DNA of 64,000 nt from CAVVVS01 sp963751355 (GTDB taxonomy: Bacteria > Bacteroidota > Ignavibacteria > Ignavibacteriales > Ignavibacteriaceae): positions 1-64,000 of the forward strand of contig CAVVVS010000122.1 of NCBI GenBank assembly GCA_963751355.1. Reading direction: 5' to 3'. The notes beneath the pieces are model-generated. The model was not told the origin of the DNA. It made no database searches and saw only the letters and a program-made list of their open reading frames with translations. The stretch's first letter is position 1, and each line of letters begins with the position of its first letter. Positions 54,465-63,904 of the stretch are shown here, one piece after another. The position numbers and the translations under genes were made by a program.

Positions 54465-57400
54465 ATGAAAAATTTTTTTAAGAAACCGGTAACCAAGTTT
54501 GTAATTGGTCTTATATTGTTATTAGTAATAATGTTTCTTATAACGGAAATATTTAAGATAAAAGCTACGGTTGGGATTAGCATTTTAGTAATCATATTGC
54601 TGATCATCGTGATTATCTATTTATTTTTCAGGATGCGCTCAATTCAAAAATCCGGGCAGATTGAGCAATCCCTAAACTCACAGGCTGATGAACAAATTAA
54701 TAGCGTTAGCCCGGAGAAAAGGGCAGAGATTGAGCAATTTAAGGCGCAATTGGAAGCTGCAATTACAGCGCTTAAAAATTCCAAGCTGGGAAAAGGTAAA
54801 AGAGGCAAAGCCGCTTTATATGCATTACCGTGGTACATGTTGATCGGACCTTCCGCAGCGGGGAAAACTACTGCTATTCAAAATTCCGGTCTTGAATTTC
54901 CATTCGGCAAAGAAGGTTTTAGAGGCGTCGGGGGAACAAGAAATTGTGATTGGTTTTTTTCCACGAAAGGAATTTTTCTTGATACTGCAGGGCGATATGT
55001 TACGGAGGCTGAAGACAGACCCGAATGGTTTGCATTTTTAGAAACACTAAAAAAGAACAGAAAACGAAAACCGATAAACGGAGTAGTAGTTGCTATTAAT
55101 ATTGATGAAATAATTAATGTGGAAAAGGGTCAATTATTTGATCATGCTTCAAACATACGCCGGAGAATTGATGAATTAATCGAGCACCTGGGTTTGAATT
55201 TCCCGGTTTATTTTGCCTTTACAAAATGTGATTTAATGAAAGGTTTTGTAGAATATTTTGGTGATTTAAGTGAAACAGAAAGATCACAAATATGGGGTGC
55301 AACTCTAACTCCCCAACAGCAATTTGATTCAAATCCAAAATTGGTTTTTGAGGATGAATTTAATAAGTTATCCAACAGGTTGTTTGAGATAAGAACAATG
55401 AGATTAAGCGGCCCTTTAAAAAGGGAACAGAGAAGCAACGTCTTTTTGTTTCCGTTTCAATTTAAATCACTTCAACAAAAGCTGGCTTATTTCATCGGGG
55501 AAATATTTCAGCCGAACCCATACCAGGATAATCCTATATTCAGAGGTTTTTATTTTACAAGCGGTACCCAGGAAGGAGTGCCTCTAGATATTGCAATAAG
55601 AGAAATTGCAAAGAAGTTTAATATACCTGAATCATCCGGCGATGATTCGGATAAGGTAGTCGAAACAAAAACATATTTCATAAAAGACCTTCTGAACGAT
55701 GTTATCATAGGAGATCAAAATTATACAGCAGAACAGACAATATCCTCGTCAAAAAAAATAAACTTCTCCAGGGCATTAACTATTTCAGCTTCTGCTTTTG
55801 TACTTATTGTTCTCTGTCTATTTACAATTATAGGTTATAACGGTAGTTCATCGCTTCTTAAAAATATTTCAGGTACTGCCAAAACATTTAATCAAATAAA
55901 TTGGAACGGGGATTTATTAAGCACATTTAAGAAATCCGACAGTTTAAGAACTTTGATTGCGGATATTAAAAACGGAACTGCAAATAAGTCTTTCATTCAT
56001 TTTGGAATGGATAGAAGCTCTAAGACGTATGAACGCCTTAGAAAATTATATTTAACCAAGACAAAGAATTTTTTTAATCAGGCCATTTATGATGATATTA
56101 GTAAAAATCTTAATAATTATGCCAATGGGCAGGATTATTCTGTTGGACAAGTATATAACTACTTAAAGGCTTATTTGCTTCTAGGTAATCAAAGAGGAAG
56201 ATTGGATACTACTCAATACAGGTTTTTAACCGGCGAATTTACAAAGATCCTGGAGACTAACTATTTAAATATGTTGCCGGTTAATGGATCAAAAGAAAGG
56301 AATACGCTTAAACAACTATTTCATAATTACGTTACATTTTTAGTAAGGCAATTAAGTAATAAAAATGTTTACCCGGTTAAGAACAATGGTCTGTTAATTA
56401 ACCTTGTACGCAACCGAATTCAATATAAGCCTAACGCGGAAACTATTTATATACAACTTAGACAGAACGGCATTTCGCAGCATCCTAATGATCTCTCATT
56501 AGATCAGGCAATAGGCGGAAGATTTTCAATCATGATGGATGCTGACTTAAAAGTTCCGTTTATCTTCACGCAAGACGGCTGGAATTCATATGTTAAGAAA
56601 GCAATTAATGAAGAAATTCAGAATCCTGCAAAAGATGATTGGGTATTAGGTAAAGCACTTATTAAAGCAGTTAACAATAACACTATTAGTAGTGCGCAAA
56701 TGAAAGAAAGGCTATTAAATTTATACATGACCGATTATTTGAATACATGGATTCAATTTATTCAGAGTATAAAGTACAGTAATTTTCAAACCGTTCCACT
56801 GGCATCAAATAATTTAAAGTTACTAAGCGATCCCGTAAATTCTCCGATAGTTTTATTATTGAAGGTCTTTTCCGACCAGCTGCAGGTAATATCAAACATC
56901 CAATCTCAGGATTCAGTAAAAACAAAATCACAACTTGCTGCTAAATCTAATAACTTAAACTCAAATATTTTTTCCCAGGTAAATAATTACAGAGCTTTTA
57001 TAAACGGGTCGAAGGGAGGCAGCCCAAGCGGAGATTTAAATGCAGTTGTCGGACAATATGCAGTATTAAATAATGTATTGGAATCGATTAAAGGAGGACC
57101 GGATTTAATTAAGAACTATGCAGAAAAAGTATTAAACCACAACGCCGTAGAATTTCCGACTTCCGTTCAAACTATTAGAGGGGCAATTTATAATACACCT
57201 GCATTCCAACATCTATTTAATGATCCTATCACCTTAACTTGGCAGGCAGTTCTTACAGGTGCACAGCAATTTCTAAATCAGGAATGGAAATCTAAGATTG
57301 CCGATACTTTTAACAGTACCCTTGCGAATTATTTCCCATTTAATAGCAAAGGGAACGACGCGCCTATCCAGGACTTCAAAGATTTTTTCAGGCCTAACAG

Positions 57401-57557
57401 CGGAACTATTTGGTCTTTTTTTAACAGCGAATTAAGTCCGTTTATAAGCAAAAACACCTGGAGTGTAAATAAATGGGAAGGGCAGGGAATAAACGTCTCG
57501 GCTAATTTTATTTCTTCTTTAAAAGAAAGCAGGACAAATATCCGGTATATTATTTAA
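54465..57557 (+). CDS. tssM: T6SS membrane complex protein TssM (IcmF), frameshifted near the end
   Basis: A 1030-residue inner-membrane protein with two N-terminal membrane segments (about 11-29 and 36-56) and a cytoplasmic NTPase domain with Walker A GPSAAGKTT (about 128). The switch-like DTAGRYV lies near 185. A third membrane segment (about 440-462) and a long periplasmic helical part follow. TssM normally reaches about 1150-1200 residues and ends in a beta-domain that docks on TssJ. Here the frame stops after RTNIRYII, and the missing domain is encoded at once in another frame (next entry). Removing one base in ATTATTT would restore IRYIFKNGS, a good match to the family. This may be a real mutation, a programmed shift or an assembly error. 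Confidence 0.92.
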   Translation: MKNFFKKPVTKFVIGLILLLVIMFLITEIFKIKATVGISILVIILLIIVIIYLFFRMRSIQKSGQIEQSLNSQADEQINSVSPEKRAEIEQFKAQLEAAITALKNSKLGKGKRGKAALYALPWYMLIGPSAAGKTTAIQNSGLEFPFGKEGFRGVGGTRNCDWFFSTKGIFLDTAGRYVTEAEDRPEWFAFLETLKKNRKRKPINGVVVAINIDEIINVEKGQLFDHASNIRRRIDELIEHLGLNFPVYFAFTKCDLMKGFVEYFGDLSETERSQIWGATLTPQQQFDSNPKLVFEDEFNKLSNRLFEIRTMRLSGPLKREQRSNVFLFPFQFKSLQQKLAYFIGEIFQPNPYQDNPIFRGFYFTSGTQEGVPLDIAIREIAKKFNIPESSGDDSDKVVETKTYFIKDLLNDVIIGDQNYTAEQTISSSKKINFSRALTISASAFVLIVLCLFTIIGYNGSSSLLKNISGTAKTFNQINWNGDLLSTFKKSDSLRTLIADIKNGTANKSFIHFGMDRSSKTYERLRKLYLTKTKNFFNQAIYDDISKNLNNYANGQDYSVGQVYNYLKAYLLLGNQRGRLDTTQYRFLTGEFTKILETNYLNMLPVNGSKERNTLKQLFHNYVTFLVRQLSNKNVYPVKNNGLLINLVRNRIQYKPNAETIYIQLRQNGISQHPNDLSLDQAIGGRFSIMMDADLKVPFIFTQDGWNSYVKKAINEEIQNPAKDDWVLGKALIKAVNNNTISSAQMKERLLNLYMTDYLNTWIQFIQSIKYSNFQTVPLASNNLKLLSDPVNSPIVLLLKVFSDQLQVISNIQSQDSVKTKSQLAAKSNNLNSNIFSQVNNYRAFINGSKGGSPSGDLNAVVGQYAVLNNVLESIKGGPDLIKNYAEKVLNHNAVEFPTSVQTIRGAIYNTPAFQHLFNDPITLTWQAVLTGAQQFLNQEWKSKIADTFNSTLANYFPFNSKGNDAPIQDFKDFFRPNSGTIWSFFNSELSPFISKNTWSVNKWEGQGINVSANFISSLKESRTNIRYII

Positions 57558-58002
57558 AAACGGGAGTTTAAATATTTCTTTTAAAATGAAGCCACAATTA
57601 CCTGCATCAACTCCCATCGCAGGTAAAAAACCTATCGTCGAACAGGTATACTTAAATTTAGACGGAACGGAAAATTATTATAAAATGGGTGTACCTTTTT
57701 GGAAGGATTACATCTGGCCCGGAAGCAGCGGAATTACCGGCGCAAGACTCAATGTTTCTATAAACGGATACGGTACATCAGATACTAAATCCTATGACGG
57801 CGACTGGGCAATTTTTAAATTGTTTAATAATGCTTTTGTCTCGGACGGAGGTTCCCCGTCTCAATATGTTTATCACTGGAGTTTTAAAAAGCATGATGAA
57901 TATAACGTGGTTGTATCTTATACGGTTAACACGGGAAGTTCAAGAAATCCTTTCGCAATAAATTTATTCAGCTCTCTTAAAATTCCGAATAAAATAAATT
58001 GA
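57547..58002 (+). CDS. tssM: C-terminal TssJ-binding domain of TssM, in shifted frame
   Basis: The frame that opens before 57547 encodes KNGSLNISFKMKPQLPAS, then QVYLNLDGTENYYKMG, WPGSSGITGARLNVS and a final strand-rich part. This is the C-terminal beta-domain that TssM proteins use to reach TssJ. The first ATG is at 57586, but it has no ribosome site at the proper distance (GGGAG is about 19 nt away), and homology begins upstream of it. So it is not a normal separate gene. Together with the preceding part it would make a TssM of about 1180 residues. The stop overlaps tagF by 4 nt. Confidence 0.85.
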   Translation: MLFKNGSLNISFKMKPQLPASTPIAGKKPIVEQVYLNLDGTENYYKMGVPFWKDYIWPGSSGITGARLNVSINGYGTSDTKSYDGDWAIFKLFNNAFVSDGGSPSQYVYHWSFKKHDEYNVVVSYTVNTGSSRNPFAINLFSSLKIPNKIN

Positions 58003-58952
58003 TTGAAGTTTTATCATTGGAAGATCTATTAAATCAGAATTTAACCCGCGGATACTTTGGAAAACTTCCTGCATTCAGCGATTTTGTAAAATTTAATGCA
58101 GGTAATAATGAAGTTTTGGTTCTGGACAAATGGCTCCAGGAAGGGATTATCCTTTCAAATCGAAAATTAAAAAATGATTGGAAATCTGTTTATAAAAAAT
58201 CACGACCTATAAAATTTTTTTATCCCTTTACCGGTACTGATAAAATTATATTGGGAATTATTTTCCCGAGTAATGATAAAAACGGAAGAGAATTCCCTTT
58301 TTTGATGTTCATTAATATTAACGAAAATATTTTTAACCGTACTCCGTTTTATCTTGTGCCCCTTATTTTTCAAAATGAATTTAGTGAATATAAAAGTATC
58401 TTTAGCAAGATTAACGGTAATACTACCAGGGCTGAGTTGAATGAATTAACAAATCGAATATCCTTTTTGATCTCCAAAGAACGAGCAAATGAAAAATATC
58501 AAGATTTCATCAGTAATTCTTTACAAGGAAATTATTGGCGTAGAATTCTCGGTGCTGATGAAAATAATAAATACAATATCGTAAATAATATTTTCAACCC
58601 GAAAGTAAAAAACAGCAGCCTGGCTCTGGAATTCAAAATTATTTTAAATGAAGAAAGCAGTTATTTGGATTTATGCTTTTTGCTGAATTTAGCTGCTCAT
58701 TCCAAAAACAATTTATTACTACCGGCAATATTCTGGACAGAAAATATAGATTACGAGATTCGTTTGTTCTTATTTCCCAAAAGACCTGTCCCTATTAATT
58801 ATTTGAATATAATCCATTCCTCAGAAAAGAATGATAGTATTCTATTAGCGGATAAAAGAGAAGAAACCATACCGGTTTCCGATGAAATAAAAAATCTTCT
58901 TGATAGGGAAGAAATGAGCTTGATCGAATTATTTCACGCAATAAATCCTTAA
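57999..58952 (+). CDS. tagF: T6SS-associated protein TagF
   Basis: A 317-residue cytoplasmic protein. Its N-terminal half (about 14-150) is the TagF/ImpM domain: RGYFGKLPAFSDFVKFN and REFPFLMFI are characteristic. TagF represses T6SS firing by binding Fha in other species. The start is a TTG overlapping the TGA of the TssM tail (TTGA); no strong ribosome site is seen, so coupling is likely. The C-terminal half is longer than in many relatives and of unknown role. Confidence 0.85.
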   Translation: MIEVLSLEDLLNQNLTRGYFGKLPAFSDFVKFNAGNNEVLVLDKWLQEGIILSNRKLKNDWKSVYKKSRPIKFFYPFTGTDKIILGIIFPSNDKNGREFPFLMFININENIFNRTPFYLVPLIFQNEFSEYKSIFSKINGNTTRAELNELTNRISFLISKERANEKYQDFISNSLQGNYWRRILGADENNKYNIVNNIFNPKVKNSSLALEFKIILNEESSYLDLCFLLNLAAHSKNNLLLPAIFWTENIDYEIRLFLFPKRPVPINYLNIIHSSEKNDSILLADKREETIPVSDEIKNLLDREEMSLIELFHAINP

Positions 58953-58983
58953 ATGGTTCAAATTAAAATCGGAGGACAATAAC

Positions 58984-60708
58984 ATGTCTGAACCAAATGA
59001 AGTGGAAAATGTATCCGACACATCTGAAACTATTGCAGTTGAACCGGAAACGGCAAATGATGTTGAAGCAACGGGGGGAAAAAAAACAGAAACACCTGAA
59101 AAAAATGAAATTGAAATACCCGAATTAGTACAGGAACTTTTAGAAGATATTTCCGGGGATAATCCCGCGGGGAGTGATGTATCTAATGATGAAGAGTATT
59201 TTAAATTAACAATGGAAGTCCCAAAAACTATTCCTGATTACAAAACCTGGATAGAGCTTTCGGAAAATATTTTAAGAGAAAAAAGCAAGGACATTAAAGT
59301 AGCAGCTTGGCTGTGTTTTGCTTATTATCGAACAGAAAATATTAAGGGATTGAAAAACGGATTACTTTTAATTCTGAATTTTCTCAGGAGGTATGGAAAT
59401 AATTTATATCCTTCTAATCCCTTACGTAAAAGCAAATCTATTCAATTTATAAATACCGGCCGCGTAATAAAGCTTCTTGAAAAGGATGAGATAAATAATT
59501 CCAATGCAAAAGACATAAAGGATTCAGAACAGTTATTAAATGAAATAATAAGCGAGTGCGAAAAATTATTTGGAGATAAAAAACCTGCACTGGATTCCCT
59601 GTTAGGCACAATTAACGTTCAAGCTAAAAAAGCCGAAATATTATTAAAACCTCGCGAACAAAAAAAATCTGCTGCCGGGCAACCGGGAACCGCATCCGGT
59701 ACTAAAGCCGCAGCGCAGGAGGTAATATTAAGTTCTGAAAAAGATGCTGTCGCTCAGCTTAGAAAAATTATAACTTTTTTCTTTGAATATGATGAAGAAG
59801 GAGAAAAAAAACAGAGAGTACCCGAAAATTATTTTGTATTTGGATTTTTGCGGCAAATGCAATGGGCACAAATTGTTAGGCCAGTTGACAACAACGGAGT
59901 AACACAAATTGAAGCACCAAACAAAATAATAAAGGGCTTAATTAAAGATTGGTTCGGAAGCGGCAATTATGATATGCTTATTGCAAGAGTAGAAAGTGAA
60001 TTTATTAAGGACGGTAGCCCATTTAGATATTGGTTTGACGCTCAAAAATATTTAATCGAATCTCTTGAGAGAAAAGGAGAAAAATATAAGACTGCTGTCA
60101 TGGATATTAAACTGCAGCTTGCAAATCTTCTGAAAAGAATACCGGATTTACCGGAACTGAAATTTAAAGACAAGCAAACACCTTTTGCCGAACCTGAAAC
60201 TATCACATGGCTGAACGAAGATGTTAAGAGTGTATTAAACTCCGAGGAAAGTGGAGGTATGGGTATTCTGCCGCCGATTCTTGGAGAAGATTATGAAAAT
60301 ATAAACAAAGAATTTGAAATAGTAAGTAAAGGCACACCGGAAAATTTTGAAAAAAATCTTTTAATGATGCAGGCGGGCATAAATAGTGAAGACAGAAAAA
60401 AAGGTAAATTTTTAAGAAGACTGAATCTGGCAAATTATTGTTTTAAAATGAAAGAATTTGAACTTGCAAGAGTAAATCTTCTGGAACTAAAAGAGATAAT
60501 TGAAGCTTATAACTTGGCCGGCTGGGAACAAGGTTTATGCGCAGCTGTTTGGCAGTCTTTGTATTTAACCAACCAGGAAATTATATCTGAGGAGAATAAC
60601 GGGGAATCACCTGCAAATCTTGAAAAAGAACAAACCGAATTGTTTCATGAAATTGCGAAATACGACGGAGTTTTGGCAATTAAATTAAGTAAACTTAAAC
60701 AAAAATAG
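58984..60708 (+). CDS. tssA: T6SS cap/assembly protein TssA
   Basis: A 574-residue cytoplasmic protein. The ImpA N-terminal domain (about 44-190) has DISGDNPAGSDVSNDEEYF and AAWLCFAYYRTENIKGLKNG, with FLRRYGNNLYP. A charged acidic N-terminus and a Lys/Ala-rich linker (about 220-245) are unusual but common in this protein class. The C-terminal part (about 255-574) is helical and variable. TssA coordinates sheath and tube polymerisation. GGAGGACAATAAC precedes the ATG. tssB follows after 10 bp. Confidence 0.88.
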   Translation: MSEPNEVENVSDTSETIAVEPETANDVEATGGKKTETPEKNEIEIPELVQELLEDISGDNPAGSDVSNDEEYFKLTMEVPKTIPDYKTWIELSENILREKSKDIKVAAWLCFAYYRTENIKGLKNGLLLILNFLRRYGNNLYPSNPLRKSKSIQFINTGRVIKLLEKDEINNSNAKDIKDSEQLLNEIISECEKLFGDKKPALDSLLGTINVQAKKAEILLKPREQKKSAAGQPGTASGTKAAAQEVILSSEKDAVAQLRKIITFFFEYDEEGEKKQRVPENYFVFGFLRQMQWAQIVRPVDNNGVTQIEAPNKIIKGLIKDWFGSGNYDMLIARVESEFIKDGSPFRYWFDAQKYLIESLERKGEKYKTAVMDIKLQLANLLKRIPDLPELKFKDKQTPFAEPETITWLNEDVKSVLNSEESGGMGILPPILGEDYENINKEFEIVSKGTPENFEKNLLMMQAGINSEDRKKGKFLRRLNLANYCFKMKEFELARVNLLELKEIIEAYNLAGWEQGLCAAVWQSLYLTNQEIISEENNGESPANLEKEQTELFHEIAKYDGVLAIKLSKLKQK

Positions 60709-60718
60709 AGAGGTAAAA

Positions 60719-61234
60719 ATGGCACGACCAACATCACCTAAAATTGCACAACGCGTAAAAGTGTCTATCCTTCCGAGCAGCGATGCGAAGGAGAGCGTTG
60801 AACTCGATTATAGATTCCTAATACCGGGAAACTTTAGTAGAAGCGAACCTGGCAGTCTTGGGTCGGTTAGAGACCGCAAGCTAAGAGTAATTCATAACAA
60901 AGGCGATTATAAAAGAGCTTTGAAAGATATTAATCCAAAACTCAATTTGACCGTCAAAAATAAACTTTCAGATGATCCGGAAGCTCAAATGGAAGTTAAA
61001 ATGGACTTTCAAGACATCAAAGATTTTCATCCTGATGAAATAGTTAAAAAGGTTGAGCCTTTACAAAAACTTCTTGAAGCTAGGGAAAGACTAAAAGAAT
61101 TGAAGTTAACAGTATTGAAAGATGCAAACTTGAAGAAGGCTCTTGAAGGTGTAATTAAAGAGGGAGGCGGAAGCATTGATGATCTAATGTCCAAGCTTGG
61201 TACTCAGGATTCAGCAGATAAAAAAGAAAAATAA
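60719..61234 (+). CDS. tssB: T6SS contractile sheath small subunit TssB
   Basis: A 171-residue cytoplasmic protein of the VipA family. RDRKLRVIHNKGDYKRALK and DFHPDEIVKKVEPLQKLLE are the signatures. With TssC it forms the contractile sheath. AGAGGTAAAA serves as ribosome site. The order tssB-tssC-hcp is the standard one. Confidence 0.95.
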   Translation: MARPTSPKIAQRVKVSILPSSDAKESVELDYRFLIPGNFSRSEPGSLGSVRDRKLRVIHNKGDYKRALKDINPKLNLTVKNKLSDDPEAQMEVKMDFQDIKDFHPDEIVKKVEPLQKLLEARERLKELKLTVLKDANLKKALEGVIKEGGGSIDDLMSKLGTQDSADKKEK

Positions 61235-61264
61235 AAATTAAAATTAAATTGGAGGTTTAATAAG

Positions 61265-62719
61265 ATGGCAAAAGAAAAATCAACCGAAACCGAGCAAGAG
61301 GTTAGTTCGGTAGATAAGCTGCTGGGAATGCTTGACGAATCCAAAAAATCCGCAGTAGCTGAGTTCATTGGCAAAGTGGGTAAAGAGTCACAAGTATTTA
61401 AAATTACCGGTGCAGTAATTGACTCATATATCGCCGATATTGATACTGTTCTTAGCGCTCAGATGGATGAAATAGTTCATAATCAGGATTTTCAGGAATT
61501 GGAATCCACTTGGCGCGGTCTATTGTTTCTCGTTCAGAATACAGAGTTCAGTAAACCTGTTAAATTCGAACTTCTAGATGTAACAAAAGAAGAATTGTTC
61601 GACGATCTGGATGAAGCAGCATTAGGCGAGGGGTATGAAAAAGACTCCGGATTATGGCATCATATCTATTGGGGTGCGTATGATAAAGTCGGGGGTCATT
61701 CATACACTTCAATTGTCTCCGATTTTCAGTTTGATAATTCCGCGTCCGATGTTTCTCTGCTTCAGCATCTTTCCGTGCTTGCCGAATCAGCACAGATTCC
61801 GTTCATAGGAAATGCTAGCCACAAATTTTTCGGTGAAAAAAGTATGACTGATGTTATGAATAATCGTTTTCTTCCCGAACAGTTAACCGAAGGCGCCGAG
61901 TATGCATCATGGCGGGCGTTTCGTGATGATGAGCGTTCCAAATATATTGGGTTGGCATTACCGAAATTCCTTGGAAGGCTTCCCTATAACTCCGAAGCAG
62001 AGCCTACCAAAAACTTTAATTACAACGAGGGGATTTACTCTGCTGGTGAGGATAAAAGCCTGTGGTGTAGTGCTTCCTTTGCACTTGCCTCGAATATGGT
62101 AAAGAGCTTTGAGAAATGGGGCTGGGGTGTAAAAATAGTCGGCGTAGATTCCGGAGGTAAAGTAGAAAATCTTCCTATGGCTACTTACGAGGAAAACGGA
62201 CAGAAAAAACTAAAGGTTCCTATGGAAGCTTCAGTAGGTCAGGCAAAGGATCAGGAACTCTGTGATTTGGGATTTATTCCTCTGGCTCACTGGGATAGAA
62301 CAGATTACGCATGCTTTTTTGAGACGCCTTCAGCCAACAGGCCGAAGCAAATCAAAAATGATCCGGTTGCAACAGCTAATTACTCTGTCGGTTCGCGTCT
62401 TCAGTATACTATGCTTGTAACAAGGATTGCACATTATCTTAAATACAGGCAATTAGTATTTGTAGGCAAGAATGCAGGTGCAAGCGAAATTAAGGCCGAT
62501 TTATCCAGCTGGCTTGATACACTTGTTGTAGATATGCCTAATCCGGCTGAAAAAATTATTGCTGAAAAACCGCTCCGTTCTTATAAACTAGACGTTAAAG
62601 AACTACCTGAAAAACCGGGATTCTTCCAGATAAGCGCAGAGTTTAGGCCGCATGTTGCAATAACCGGCATGGATGTAAATCTTAAGCTAATTGCTTTCCA
62701 TTCCGGCGAAGAAAAATAA
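61265..62719 (+). CDS. tssC: T6SS contractile sheath large subunit TssC
   Basis: A 484-residue VipB-family protein. The motifs ESTWRGLLFLVQNTEF, FLGRLPY and CSASFALASNMVKSFEKWGW are typical, and the C-terminal region (about 400-484; DLSSWLDTLVV) closes the sheath fold. It forms the sheath with TssB and is recycled by ClpV, which is not in the window. TTGGAGGTTTAATAAG lies before the ATG. Length normal. Confidence 0.96.
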   Translation: MAKEKSTETEQEVSSVDKLLGMLDESKKSAVAEFIGKVGKESQVFKITGAVIDSYIADIDTVLSAQMDEIVHNQDFQELESTWRGLLFLVQNTEFSKPVKFELLDVTKEELFDDLDEAALGEGYEKDSGLWHHIYWGAYDKVGGHSYTSIVSDFQFDNSASDVSLLQHLSVLAESAQIPFIGNASHKFFGEKSMTDVMNNRFLPEQLTEGAEYASWRAFRDDERSKYIGLALPKFLGRLPYNSEAEPTKNFNYNEGIYSAGEDKSLWCSASFALASNMVKSFEKWGWGVKIVGVDSGGKVENLPMATYEENGQKKLKVPMEASVGQAKDQELCDLGFIPLAHWDRTDYACFFETPSANRPKQIKNDPVATANYSVGSRLQYTMLVTRIAHYLKYRQLVFVGKNAGASEIKADLSSWLDTLVVDMPNPAEKIIAEKPLRSYKLDVKELPEKPGFFQISAEFRPHVAITGMDVNLKLIAFHSGEEK

Positions 62720-62777
62720 TTTATGAGTTCGTTCTTAATTAAATATAAATTTATTAACATCAATTTAGGAGTCTATT

Positions 62778-63251
62778 ATGGCAGTTAGAGGCGTTGTTCA
62801 ATTCGATGAAATCAAGGGCCCTCGGGAAGACGACACCAGCACAATTTATGAGTTCTCAATTACCGGTCAAATGCCGAGGAATAAATTAACGGGAGTTCCT
62901 ACCGGTAGCAGATTCTATGATGAGTTCTCAGTCGTAAAAGAGATTGACAGAAGCACACCGGAAATTTGGAAAGCCATGAGTACGGGTCAAACTTTGAAGA
63001 AGGTAGAAATAACTCTTTTTCATATTGCGGCAGAGACCGGTACTGAGAAAGAGTATTTCAGATTCACATTACATGAAACAAGAGTCTCTTCGGTCAGGGA
63101 TTTTATGCCTTCGACATTTGATGAAACGGGTGATTCTACCGGCCATTTGGAAGAGGTGAAATTAATGGCTATGGAATATGAATGGACGCATTTGCTTGAT
63201 AATACTATGCATATAGATGCAAATAAGTTTGATAAGGCAGGCGATACTTAG
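62778..63251 (+). CDS. hcp: T6SS tube protein Hcp (TssD)
   Basis: A 157-residue protein of the Hcp family, which forms the hexameric inner tube that is expelled. The beta-barrel pattern with KEIDRSTPEIWKAM and SVRDFMPSTFD is typical. TAGGAGTCTATT is the ribosome site. It is followed by two stem-loops and a 200-bp gap before tssE, a sign that hcp is expressed at a higher level than its neighbours. Confidence 0.88.
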   Translation: MAVRGVVQFDEIKGPREDDTSTIYEFSITGQMPRNKLTGVPTGSRFYDEFSVVKEIDRSTPEIWKAMSTGQTLKKVEITLFHIAAETGTEKEYFRFTLHETRVSSVRDFMPSTFDETGDSTGHLEEVKLMAMEYEWTHLLDNTMHIDANKFDKAGDT

Positions 63252-63288
63252 TATTACAGGATCATATTAAGAATATATTGCAACAGCA

Positions 63289-63370
63289 AGATAAGATGTA
63301 TTCTTATCTAATTATTTCCGCGTAGGTAGTAGAGAATGCTTGTAATCATTCTCTGCTGCCAGAAGCGGAA
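63289..63370 (+). promoter_or_regulatory. Two stem-loops between hcp and tssE
   Basis: First, AGATAAGA (63289-63296) pairs with TCTTATCT (63302-63309). Second, a 14-bp stem (63325-63338 with 63347-63360, two G-T pairs) lies inside an outer TTCCGC/GCGGAA pair (63316-63321 and 63365-63370). No T run follows, so they more likely protect hcp mRNA or weaken read-through than end transcription fully. Confidence 0.75.
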
Positions 63371-63451
63371 TCGAGCAAATAATTATTCCAGTTCATTATC
63401 GTAAATATAAAATATGATATATTAAATAATCTTTATGGATGTTCTTGATTT

Positions 63452-63904
63452 ATGAGCAGTTTAAGTCTTTACAATCTTTTAGTGGGGCAATTTGCATCCG
63501 AAAGTAATAACGTGGATGAAAAGGATATCACCAAATTTGATAAATTCTCTGAAGATCAAAAAATAAGCTTAAGTATTATTGAGAATTTGCGGATGATCCT
63601 AAGTACAAGAAAAGGTTCTGTGGTGCATTTGCCGGATTTCGGTATGCCGGATATTCTTCAATTATACATGGATTACGGTGATCCTATTGAAGAATTAAAA
63701 AATGACCTGCATGATGTTATCCTTAAATACGAGCCTCGTATCGGTGAAGTTAGGTTTGAAGAAACCGATTTTGACAGGAAAATCTTGAGGGCATCTATAA
63801 AAATTATTATTAGATTAAAAGACAATCCGAATCAAGAAATACTTCTAACGGAATTTTCAACAACAGGGTGGACTAAGGTAATTCAGCAGAGGGAAGTTAA
63901 ATGA
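63452..63904 (+). CDS. tssE: T6SS baseplate protein TssE (gp25-like)
   Basis: A 150-residue gp25-like baseplate subunit. NLRMILSTRKGSVVHLPDFG and YGDPIEELKNDLHDVILKYEPR are characteristic. The ATG at 63452 gives MSSLSLYNLLVGQF. Its stop overlaps the next ATG (ATGA), as tssE and tssF often do. Confidence 0.9.
   Translation: MSSLSLYNLLVGQFASESNNVDEKDITKFDKFSEDQKISLSIIENLRMILSTRKGSVVHLPDFGMPDILQLYMDYGDPIEELKNDLHDVILKYEPRIGEVRFEETDFDRKILRASIKIIIRLKDNPNQEILLTEFSTTGWTKVIQQREVK

Noticed and set aside
57586..58002. Independent small gene after tssM
   Set aside because: Its content is the C-terminal domain of TssM, homology extends upstream of its ATG, and there is no ribosome site; treated as a frameshifted tail.
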